From contig NC_088306.1 in assembly GCF_032854445.1 (NCBI RefSeq), positions 11,031,386-11,095,385 of the forward strand: a DNA stretch of 64,000 nt. Reading direction: 5' to 3'. The position numbers were made by a program, and so were the translations under genes. The first letter of the stretch is position 1. Every line of letters starts with the position of its first letter. The stretch comes from Liolophura sinensis. Its lineage: Eukaryota > Mollusca > Polyplacophora > Chitonida > Chitonidae. The notes below the pieces were generated by a model. It was not told where the DNA came from. It made no database searches and was given only the letters and a program-made list of their open reading frames with translations. Positions 38,602-51,000 of the stretch are shown here, in pieces.

Positions 38602-39041
38602 TTAAGGTGGTGAGTATTTGGCTGGATTGTTCACCACCGCAGGGACGATGGCGCCCAGTTTGGTGGACGAGCTGTTCGTCTGCGCCGCCAACACGGGAGC
38701 CGGCGTTCCCACACGCGCTTCTAAAGCCTGGCGCGCGTCCACCTGCGCTGACGCTAAAGGTGACGTCACCTGAGTCGTCATGGCAGCGGGGATGGAGCCC
38801 CGCCTATCAATCTGTCGAGGAACTTCTTTTTCTTCAGCCTGTTTTGACAGCATAACAGCGATGTTGGTTATGGACGCTTCCACCCTGCTGATGGCCGTTC
38901 TGCAGGCGCTAAGGTCTGCCACGAATGTGTTTTTTGTGGCCGCTATATCTTTTCGACATTGCTCTATTTCTCTGGCTCTCATCTCCAGTGCATTTGTCAA
39001 CTCACGACGGATCCTTAACAAGTCATGCTTTAAATTATCAT
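38602..39041 (-). CDS. TRPC-like: TRPC exon 15: C-terminal coiled coil and tail
   Basis: Enters in phase 1 after CCGCAG. Residues about 809-880 form a heptad-rich helix ([20 protein letters not shown]), a likely tetramerisation coiled coil as in TRPC C-termini. A Pro/Ala/Ser-rich tail of about 60 residues ends at TAA 38602. The tail shows no VTTRL-type PDZ ligand. Confidence 0.85.
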
Positions 39042-42000
39042 CTGCGGAAAGAAGAACAAAAATTACCCACTTGTGGTTACTACAACGAATGGGCATTTCA
39101 AAAATGCACCAAAGTAATCCATCACAAAAGACAAGAAGCGTATAAACGGTTAAAATAAAGACGGCACCAGAAGTTCAAATTGTGTATTAAGACGTCATTA
39201 CATTAAATTAAATTAATTTTAATTAAAGAACAACATGCATATTCAGCTAAAAACTGTATATAAAATGCTTTTTTTTCACAGTTCTTAAACAGAATTAAAT
39301 GCATTTAAAATTTTATTTATCTGATTGGTGTTTTAGGCCGTACTAAAGAATATTTCACTTATACGAAGGCGGCCAGCATTATGGTGAGAGGAAACCGGGC
39401 AGAGCCCGGGGAAAATCCATGACCATCCGCAGGCTGCTCGGGGACCTTCCCATATACGATCAGATTGGAAGTCAGCATGAAAATGCATTTAAATGTTCAA
39501 ATTAAAAGGGGGTTGTATGGACCATATTTACAGGTTTCAAAAAGATAAATACGATCACTTTAGATTTTGAATATGGTAAATTATATCCAATAAAGTTTTT
39601 AAAAAAATAGTAAATCTATTTTAGACACTCTTTTCGATCAGTGGTGCGTTTGTTGACACCAATTTCTTATCTGAAATTTGCATATTCTTTAAAGTGTTAA
39701 AATGTTATGGATGGATCCTGAAGGATATTTTCAGTTGTGCCAAAGGCTGTATTAATTAATGGTAATTAAAACTCACCTTCATTATTGTCGTCTTTACTCG
39801 TGCTCGCATCGTTGATGAACCGTCTTACAATACGGGATATTACGATCTGTAACGATAAACAACAAAAGTAGAAAATCAACAACCATTTTTTGGTCATTTT
39901 ATTTGTTTGTTTGATTAGTGTGATGCAAAGGTGATAAGATACAAGGGTGGGAAAGCCTGGTTGCCATAAGCCGCATGAACCTGACAAACCTCTTGAAGTT
40001 TCCCTGTTAGCCAAGAACAGCTCAAATTATTGCCTTTCAGTAATATCAGACTCGTACCTCTACTACATTTAGTGTTAAAATTACTATAAAATCGGTATAA
40101 TGAAATGCTTATATAAACCCGCATTATAAATCTTGGGAACGATTATGGGCGGCCAGGCTGATATTTTATGGATGCTAATTATTACAGCTTTTCTAAAATA
40201 ATGACAAAACTTCGACTGGTATTGGACTGATAACGTTTTGCCAGATATCTCCCATATAATCTATGTAATCATAAATATACTTTACCTTATACTTTGTCTG
40301 AGTTTTAATCTCAAATTTTTGATTGGTTCCGTTTACAGCTACCAGCGTTCCGTTTTGAGGACTCACTCCTGTGGCCTCAGTACTTCCGTCTGAAGATGTT
40401 TCTATCTGAAAGACGACAAATCCGTCAAGGTGTCAAAGTAACTCAATCTAAGCGTCGAAGCAATACAATGGTATAATAATACTGAGTTAATAATCGAAAA
40501 ATTAATTTCCAAAACAAGACACAACACAAACCACCAATGATTTAAGAATGTATATACAATGTAAAGTAACACATTGGCATGGATTGGTGTAAAGAGAAGA
40601 ATAGTTGTGTGTTTTCAACGATGCCGGCCCAATAGCTCAGATGGTAGAGAGTCCGCGAGGGCGGTAGATCCAGGGTCAATCCTGGGTTGGGTCACACCTA
40701 AGACTTTAAAAGAGGAAGCTGCAACGTCCTCACTTGGCGTTCAGCATTAATGAGATACTGCAACGACTCGTATCAGCATAACGGTTCGCGCGTGACCGCT
40801 TTTTGCCCTGGCTAAATCGTCTCAGTGAAGCAGCACCAGATAAAAGAACGGTGGAGACCCGCCCTGTGACAAGGATGGACGTATCATGCACTCTACCATA
40901 TCATGCCGAAGACGCAAGGAATTACCGTGCATATCAGTGCGTGAAAATAGCGGCTACTTTCTTTATCTATACTCAACTTGGCTCAACGGCAATGTAGCTT
41001 GGATCATTGATGTGAAGGAAATCAGATCTGCCTCATTCAGTGCCGCTCGCTTGACGACGACCACATTTGTCCAATGTCCAATTCACAAAGAGTTTGTCGG
41101 CGTCTGACACATCACATTTTCGTCTAATACCCGCATGTCCTTTGGTATTTACTTTCTATTCTTATATTCTTACCTCGTCTTTATCGAGATCCTGTGTTTT
41201 GTTTTTCTTTCGTTTGCAGCAGCCACATATAAATTTGAAAGCATAAAACACGGTTTTGGGAGTCGGTATGAGGTTAAGCGGAACTGGAAGTGTTGCCCCG
41301 GGAAACATGTAGTCGAAGAATAGCTGTGTGCGCGAGAACTTCCATTCAACATCTGCGTCGTCCTAAGAAAAAAAAATGGCATTTTGTTTTTTCAGTGAAA
41401 TAGGGTTCATTTATGCAAAATTCGAAAAGGGCAAAGTATACATAAACAACGGATTGCAACATCATCCCCACCCTAGCATTTGCCTTATGTCTCTATTACG
41501 AAATAAAACTTGTCTGCAACGAGTATTTACTGCAGTAAGTTTATAAATGTACATATGATAAACAAGAATCCTACGAAAGATCTGTATATTTGAACTGGAA
41601 TGCTTTCAGAAGGAAACATATATACGGTATGAGACACGAGAATGTTCTAGCTCAGTATGTCACGTGTCCAGGGACAGATTTTCTCCGTCGTGAAGGGCAT
41701 TTAGCGAGGACGTACCTGTATCTGACTAAACGAGAGACTCATCATGGCAATCAGCAGATTCAGGAGAACGATGACACAGCACACCATGAACACGCCATAC
41801 AGGATGTAGCCGATGGTTTCCGTGAAGGGAATTTCCCTGTATGACGTCAGATCCGGAGCGTCACTCTCCCCCATCCCAAATAAGGACCAAAAGCAGTAAT
41901 TGAAGGTTGAGCCGATGCTGAAAATTTATAATCATACATTGTTATAAACTTTCTGAAAAACTTGTTATAAACTGAGTTTTCCCCAAATACATGTAGGACA

Positions 42001-45000
42001 AATGGCTGTAAAGGGGATATGTTTAGACCGGAACTTGCTCACATACTTTGTTTTCACTGACCGGGATACCGTGAATTATTTTTTTCAGACCGGTGTATTT
42101 TATTGTAGGCTTTGTTCTTTGATTCAGTTAAATATGTTTTTCTCTGACCTGGGTACAAGGCCATAAACTTTGTTGTTTATTTTTATTGGTTTGCCACTAT
42201 ACAATTGTACAAGCCCGAAGTCAGAACAACAAATAACATCCTACAGTGTTCAGTACGACGCCCGTTTTTTTTTTTTTTTTTCGTGATTTCATTACTTACT
42301 TTCCGAAGTAGGCTTCTGCAGTAGACGCGTCGTGAGCAGAGAGTTCCACAGATTGACGGCTGGCGATTCCATAGAACCAGTAAAGGTTAGCCAGGCCCAC
42401 CATAAAGGCAACGAGGACGAGGCCAAACAGGCCCATGAAGCGAAGGATGTCCTGATAAAACACAGAGAACCATAGGAACATTATGAGTGCATTTCCGCAA
42501 GAAACCAGCAGCGTTAAGGCAGGAGATTTATGAACATTTTTGGCCAAGGACTGTGGTTTTCTGAGCACCTGTTAGATTTCCGTCAGCCAAAACCCTGCCG
42601 TTGCATGAATAAATGAAATATTTTTGAGTACCATATCAAACCACAAACAAATAAATAAAATATTTTTAGATGACAGTTTCAATAATTTGGTCTCCGCAAG
42701 ATTAAAATCAATATATTTTCGAGCTATTGTTAACAAATATGAAACAGGATTTTTCATATTAAAGCTTGAAACAGTGAGACACGAGACTACTTCACTTTTA
42801 CACATGCAATAAATAAAATTGATAGCTATCACTCATCAAATCAAATTTAGAATGTCAACAACTCGAAGACCAATTCAAGACCAAGACCAGCTATCAAATT
42901 CCAGAAAGATGGTATAATTTTTTCGAACATCATTCATTTTAATACTGGTTTTCAAAAGCGTTCCGATATTCGAAAAGGCACTATGGTAGTTTGGGCTAGT
43001 GAGCCAGAGTGAGTCTTTTACGAGCACAACGCTCGCAGTTGGTCTCATCTGGTAGCAGACGGTCGATTACACTGTGCAGGGTTCGTAAATGCTTTGGGTA
43101 GGGGCAAAAACTCAGGGATCACTTGATCGCTAGTCTAAACTCACCCGCTTTAGTGGTGTTTTCATAAGCAGCAAAGACAATTGTATTAATTGTCATGCAG
43201 TGCTGGACTTAATATCACCAGATCTGTGGCGAAAGGCTAAAGTTTTCCACGTTTCGGCCCCATGACATATGGCATAGTGACTACTGACCGTAACACGTAC
43301 CTTCATCATATAACCGAACGATATCTGCAACGTTCCTAGAGCCTCAAAGGCCGGTAGTAAGGAAGCGAACCTGGTGAAGTCAAGAACATTGGCAATGGCA
43401 AACAGGCCCTCGGCACAGATCACAGGGTCGTAATTTGACCAATAATACCTATCTGGGAAAAGAAAACGAAATATTATGTGATTAAATGGGCCAATACGGC
43501 TGAGGTACATCAAATTAACTTGTAACTCGTCTGGCATGAAGACAGAAAAGTCGCTTTAGATAAGCAATATCCGATCACTTGACACGCGTTTCTTGTTTTG
43601 CGGAGCATCACGTGACATCGTTAATTGACCGTGTAATTGAAACCAAGAATCAGTCTAGATGATGTGCGATAGCCCAAATGCTAGTATTTTATGAACCAAA
43701 TATGTCAATGGTTTAATGTTAATTTTGACAAAGGCAATTGGAGATTGCGAGGCACCTCTTGACCCTATGGCCAATAAATCATTGGATGGTGTCGTGGTAA
43801 TTAAAGTCCTCTGGATGATAGCACTAAATAGACCCACATGGACATCATCCTTTGAAGAAAAGAATTGTTAAATCGTTCACTATTTGAACAATAACTGCAG
43901 TGAATTTTCAGATGTTTTACTAACTTTTGAAGGCTTTTAACGCAAAACAAACAGGTAATATATATGAAGTGCATAATATTTATTTACGCTATTTGGAATA
44001 GGCCCTGGGTAAGGTACAGTACACTCCTAAAGTTTGCTTACGGGCCAGGAGTCAAATACTAATTCGTAGCATTTAGAACCAGCTATACAATTAACCCAGA
44101 TTTAAATCCCAAATAACGACACAATTATTCCAACAAACTCTAAATAACATGTTTTTTATTTCCATCGGTTCAGGTTATACGCACGTGTAACTGTATCTTA
44201 CCTGGATTGAGCCATTTGTAATAATACTCCGCCATCGAGTCTCCCAAATCCAGTAGTTCTATAGGCGTTAATGTCATGTTGTATACATCACTGTGCTGGT
44301 ACTCCCGGAAATATTCCGTGGAAATCTGCACCTGAAAGAGACAAATGAAAAGATTTGTTCAAACGGCTTCTGGCGACATGTCATCATCGCTGCAGTTTTT
44401 CTTCTTTATTTTACTTTACTACTTTTGCTTATAAGGCAGATTTGGTATTAATTTCAAAACAAAGACATTTGATTCACCAAAGGAATTTATATTTTCACTC
44501 TTAAAATTGTTTAAACTTTCTTGACAAATTTGAAAATTAGCATTCATGTTCAAATCCATGTCCTGGAACGTCAACTTCAACTCCACCGCGTAGACTGGAA
44601 CTGTGGTTGAAACATTAGCTACTCTTCTGCACAGATGTTGACAATTTCCTTCACACTGGTTTGAATAGGCTTTTGGATTTCAGAAATCTATTAAATTACA
44701 GGTTTGATTACCGATCAAGAAATAGCCAAACTGTAATAATTCAAAAACAAAGCAACGAAATAATGCAAATGGACTGGAAATTTGGTGTGTGGAATTGAAA
44801 AAGGTCACATGAACAAGTGGTGTGCTTTATTCTGGAAGGTACTGTTGCATTATCTATTCCACGTATATAATAACACTTCAGCATCGGTAAACTTATTACA
44901 TTTCAGAAAAGTAACCTTAATAACCTTAAAATCATTGTAACCCATATTATTACTGGTGACTGAGAATAAAAAAAGGTCAATCAGTCAACTCACCATGCTG

Positions 45001-48000
45001 ACTGCATAAAAACGGAAACCAAAAGACACAAGATATGTTGTAAGCATGATGGCGTCCACCCAGTTGAGTATTGCGGAGAAATGCTCTCTCCAGCCGTCTC
45101 GGTATAGCTCTTTCACTTCTTGCCACAGCAGACCTGCAGGAGATAAATTCGTTCATCAGTTGGGTGCATTTTCTCGATTACTGGAGAAGCGGGTCCATGC
45201 CGGATCGCCCATTAGTACCACGGTACAAGGATTCCCATCAATTCATCATCGAATAAACAGAAATAAACAACAGAGCAAATGTATATGTATGTATGATTGG
45301 GGTTTTACGTCGTTAAAGTGTCATGACGAAGACACCGGACATGACACCCTTCCCATTCACATTATAATGTCACCGAGCCTACCAGTCCTATTTCCTTGTT
45401 CTAAACTCTCAGTGCTGAGTGCCAAGCGAGGTAGCAAGAAGTACAGCCGGAAGTATGACCCGTCTTTTAACTATTAGGTCAAAGTAGCGGCCACAGGGTA
45501 AATAGGATAGAGAACTTTGGTCCGGAAAAATTTAATTTCGGCAAGAAATATTTTCCTTGACTAATGGGGAAGGCCTACATTTTACCGCGCAATCTTGTCT
45601 CGGGTCCAAGCTGGATTGATCATCCAACAAAAGAATGAGAAACACGTTGGTAATTTGCCAACGATACAACACCAAAAAGGCAGGAATTGGCAACAGACTA
45701 CACAGCGCAGGCAAGCAATGTTCGTTATTCCGTTGAATTAATTACCATTAATAAGCCGTAGTCTGCTAATCATTGATCCAAATCATTGCTCTCTTAAAAC
45801 TTAACTGTTACCTTTAGCATTGTAAAGATCACGAGGCGTGACTGCACTTATAAGAGTAAGATGTATCTGACTAGTTTTTATTAAGTGTTAATGTTTCAAC
45901 ACTCTTCAAATGTGTTCAGATTCTAACTCTTTTAAATCCGCTTCGGGAGCGGTAGATCCAGGGTCAATCCTGGGTTCGCGTCACACCTAAGACTTTGAAA
46001 GAGGCAGCTGTAACTTCCTCGCTTGGCGTTCAGCATGAAAGGGATAGTGTCACTACTGGTTGACCAGCATCAGTATAATGACTCGGGCTGTGTGGCTTAC
46101 TTGCCTTCGGTAAGGCGTCAAAGGTGAGCGTCAAAGAGCGATGAAAATCCATTCTGCAACAAGGAGGCACATTACATGCACTCTAAGGATTCCCTCGCCG
46201 TCATATGACTGAAAACTTGTTAGGTACGACGTTAAACCCCAAGCACCCACTCACTCACTCTAACTGTATTAAAATTGTTAACTTTTTTAAAACTCTCTTT
46301 CAAGTGTTGGTTTAAGATGTTAATTAACCAACTTTTAATGGAGCTGGAATGTGAGCACTTTGGGGAGTGTTAAAACATTTACACTTTACGAAAATGGTGA
46401 GATAACTCTAATGTAAGTGCAGTCACACCTCGTAATCTTTGCATTGCTAAATGTAACACTTTAGTTTTAAAAGTGAGGTATTTCACTTTGCTGTTGCTGC
46501 CAAAGTGGCGATTTAGTTCAATGACTAGTTGAATTAATGAGTATTTGTTGATATGATTGAATGACAGATTAAATCAACTCGTTGATGGACGTGTTCATTG
46601 ATTCGTAGACGCGCATATCAGTCACGTAAGGAACTTTCGTAATTACAAGAAAAAATATTCAAATTATGAGGGTTTTCTTGAATTCTTTGTGTCACTAACA
46701 CTTACACTAACCAGCGTCCCTAGTAGTTTGTGACCAAGTTATAATCAATCAAAGTAAACAAAATCATTCTGAGATCTAAGAATATGGGCTGTTACATACC
46801 TAGCACCCAGACGAATATCAGATAGTGGACAGTGGTAGCTTGGCCGCTGCGAAGAAGGTAAGAACCATTTGCGTTCGTCCGGAAGTAAGACTGTGTTACG
46901 TTCATGTCCCAGCTGGCATTATTTTCTGACCGGTAAGGCAAAGCCACGATGGTCGTCCATAGGAGCTGTCCCAGTAACATCAGGTAGAAGTACACATGCG
47001 CGATGAACTTGGCGCACGGGGATCTCATGAATTTGATGTGCTACGGAGAGAAAATAAAAACAAAAACAAAAGTGTATTGATTAATTTATTTGTGATAGAA
47101 ATGAAGATAATTAATCGAGAAAAGTTTCATATAAAGGAAAGGAACAGAGCAAACTTTGGAATGAGAACAAATCAAACAGAGGTAATGCTGAAGTGAAAAC
47201 AGACTTGAGCAAGTTGATTTACCAGAAACTCATTCATAAGAATAAGCAATTAATAACTGAATACGATGAAAGCAAAAACTCAAAGCTATGAGGGAGTTGT
47301 CATTGGGAGATAAATCTGCTTTTCTAAGCTAATTAGGCCTAAATCACGTTAATCAAATTCAGCTTGCTGCGGTATTTGGAAAGAAATTAAAGCAGACTAA
47401 GTTATTCGGTCGAAAGTTTTGGAACTTATAGACCAAAACTTTTTTGACGAAGTGACGGTTATCTGGAAGAAACCACAGTGACAATGAGGGGATAGGTGGT
47501 AGTGCCTAAAATATAGCATGCAGAAGTACTGTATATTGGGTACAGCCGAGAGAGGTACGGCTTTAATCATTCGATCACAGAAGCGGTCTAGATCAGCTGT
47601 AATTGTAATGTTGCTTAACAAAAACAAAATGGCTTCTTTATAAGCGTCTTCTGGGTGCATGTAACGACATGTCTAAATCCACGAGAACGCAAACTACATA
47701 GGTTACACAAAGGACAGGCCTCTGCGAATATATACAAAGGTTACCGTTACCATAAACACATAGACTCTAGAGAGCCTATAAAGCACGGATTTAGCTTTAA
47801 TAAGATCGTACGCGTATACTAAATTTCGAGCCTATACGTTTAACACTGGCCGTCTTGATACCGCCTCGCTTGGGGCACAGCGCAAGGATCAGTTTAATAC
47901 GCTAGGTGGGGCGCCGTATTTAGCATAGCCGTCCAGTGAGGCAAGTGCTTTACATACTTCCCCGTTAAGACTCACATTTAGCCATATATGTGAAATATAG

Positions 48001-51000
48001 AAATATATTGAGTACGGAAGCGAAAACTTAATATTATTAATTCATTTCATCACTGTATAACGCCATAACTGATCTTAACATGACCTTATATACTGACGAA
48101 AAAAGTTAATTACTTGTGTCCACAAAATCAGTAAATAATGAGCGTTTCTGACATTCACATGAAATGCCAAATGCTGCATAGTGCTGTATATAAATATATA
48201 TATTATGTAAAGCACGGCTTATACGAGAGCTAAAGATCCAACTCAACTTAACGGTTGCGTCGGGCCTTAAGCGCTCATGTATACGAAATAACAACGTGAC
48301 TCAACTGAAGTTCTACTCTAGTCGATATACGTGTAGGCCGGTCAATCGTAAAGTCTTACGGCTATCAGCGACTCAGACCAACTGCATACGACCAGTTAAG
48401 CTGCGTTGAGTAGCGTCTTAAGCTCTCTTGTATGCAGAGATTTAGACTCAAATTTGTCTTGAACTCTTACCTTAAACTTTGGTGCACAGATGTAAGCGGC
48501 GGCTAAGAATGGGTAGCAGAGGACAAACAAGATCACGATGGCAGCCCGCTTGAGAAAGGGCCCCCGGCCCAGGATGGGAAAGTCTTCATACCAGAGTTTC
48601 TTCAGTCTCATCTGACAGCTAGGATGGGCAACGAACTGGTGGGGATAATATGGAATAGTAAAATTAACAGGCTGATTTTGCACATGTGTAGGAGATATTC
48701 TATATGATCAATAACACCGAGACAAGCGAGGAAGAAAACGATGTATGGACAAGTTTTATGGAGCATTAAACTGACTCCTTTTGCATACATGTCACTCAAA
48801 AAACAAGAGGATACATAGTATAAATGAATAAATGTTAATACTCAACAAAACTGAGATATCCAATGAAGGACACGATGTACCGACAGTCATGACTTAAACA
48901 GTCGAATATATAGAACGTGGCTGACAATTCTGGATGAAGACTTCACAAGATAATCAAACAGAATAGTACACCAATCCATGCAAAGCGCCTGCCAGATATT
49001 TGTGTGTTTTAAGGATCAGACGAAGTAATCTATTTATACAGTAATATTTAATAGATAAAAACTCATAAATCACGACTGTGGCCTTCAGCATGGGAACCGG
49101 ATGTCCTAAAGCCATATTCAAAGACCTTTATCATTCACTGAAGTAATAAAAGTTCCAAATATAACTGTACTTTGAACCAGAATTCAAATTTAGTTTTCCA
49201 TGGTCTTTCTGCAGAACTTGCCTTTACTTTTTTTCCCTTCCAGAACTTCACTGCAAGGGAACACTCATAGCTTACCCTTTTCTCCTGTAGTTTCACCGCC
49301 AGTTTCACTCTCCCTAGTGGAGCGTATTTGTCCTGGTCTTTGGAGCCGACTTTGTCCAAGATGGTGTCCAGTTCATTGTCACCGATCACTTTGTTCAGGA
49401 GTTTGACGCTGAACACACTCAGAGCCTTCGCCAGATCACAGTACTCGCTCTGCAAAACATGGGATAAAATATCACAAGAGGAATAGCTTTACAATGACAC
49501 TGCAATGAGAGAAAACTTTGAGTAAACTGACTCAAAAATTCGAGTTATACAACTGAGCTAATTCAACTCAGAAAACTGAGTAATATGAATAGATCAGCTC
49601 CCAGGAGCCTTTCTGGACTCGACTGATCTGAGTTGATTTAACTTAATTGTATAACTCACATTTTTGTCTCAAATTTTTTTTCAGCGTTTTTTTTTTTTTT
49701 TTTTTTTTAGTAGTTGGAAATATATCTTATTGTATATATTAAGTTGGGAGTTGGGATCTCCGTTGGTATGTACATGTAGGTATGTATATTTGTCATTTTT
49801 TTTTCAACAACTGTTCATTTCATCTGTTTTACACTAACCGGGTATATGCCAGAGGAAACAAGGAGGTACAGTGATGAATATTCAATAATGTGTGCATCCC
49901 ATGTGCAAATTAGAGAATGATGACGTCACAAAGCTTCTCTGTTATTCTTCACTAAATATCTTCTAATAAAATGTAGGCTGCTTTCACGCTTGCTTAAAGT
50001 ATGTGTTTTTTCCTGGCGCCGGTGTGCTTGCTGCATCACTGTATGATCTCCTATGGTATATTGTATGATTTACTGATTGTGATGTTTCAACGAAATATGA
50101 ATATTCTTTGTTTCCCTACCTAAATGATTGGTGTATAGCTTTACTCTTACGACGGCGTTAAGGTTATGATAAATCTGGTTATAGATTTTTTTTAGGAATT
50201 CACAAAGAATTTAAAGCAACATCCTCAACCAGGTAACAGGCACATGTAAACCTCCTAGCTGATTTAATGCCGTGCGGACGAGCAATTGGGAAATGGATTC
50301 GTGAAGTATTTTGGCAGCGTTGAAGAAAACATGAGAAAAAGCATCATGATTATTACTTTAAAAGCTGAAAAGAAAATATCAACCAAACGACTCACTTTAA
50401 AATGTTCCTCTGTTTCTGCTAACTTAAGGAACGTTTTCCTCAGCATGAAAGCGTCCAGAATTGGGTCGTCACTTGAGAGACTCAAATAACACTCACTCGC
50501 CAAACCTCTGTAAGCGTTCAAACGTTCGTGAGCGAACCGGAAGTAGTCAGCTTTGCTCTTCTTTGCGCATGTCACGCATGGGCAAGACAACGGATGAGGT
50601 TTACAAATAGTGTGCCCTTCCACCAACAGGTGGCGCACCACCTCATACAAATTTTGTTCGGCCGCCAGCACGAGCGGTGTGGTGTTGGTGGGAAACTTTG
50701 AGTTGCTGGGCAAAACATCGAAAGAAGAGCTGTCCGCGAGTTTGCGATTTTGAGCGTCAATGTCGATATATCTGGGATGTTTTAACATGGCCATAGCGAG
50801 ATTCTCACTGGAGAGACTGATAGCGAACAAAAGGCAGTCCTCGATGTTTCTTTTCTCACAGTAAGGTAACAGCAACTTTGTCGCCTGAAACAGACCACAA
50901 CAGGCATTTTACACAGATTTTAAACTTTACCACAATAAATAGGTTAACAACACTCTAAATATATCTAAATAATCTATCTAATCTATCTAAATCTTTATAT

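Noticed and set aside
40624..40700. tRNA gene suggested by TAGCTCAGATGGTAGAG
   Set aside because: Continues directly into the CACTCA-family SINE core; no terminator or closed cloverleaf.
47397..47660. 87-aa minus-strand open frame in TRPC intron 5
   Set aside because: The flanking TRPC exons join in phase without it and it matches no TRPC segment.
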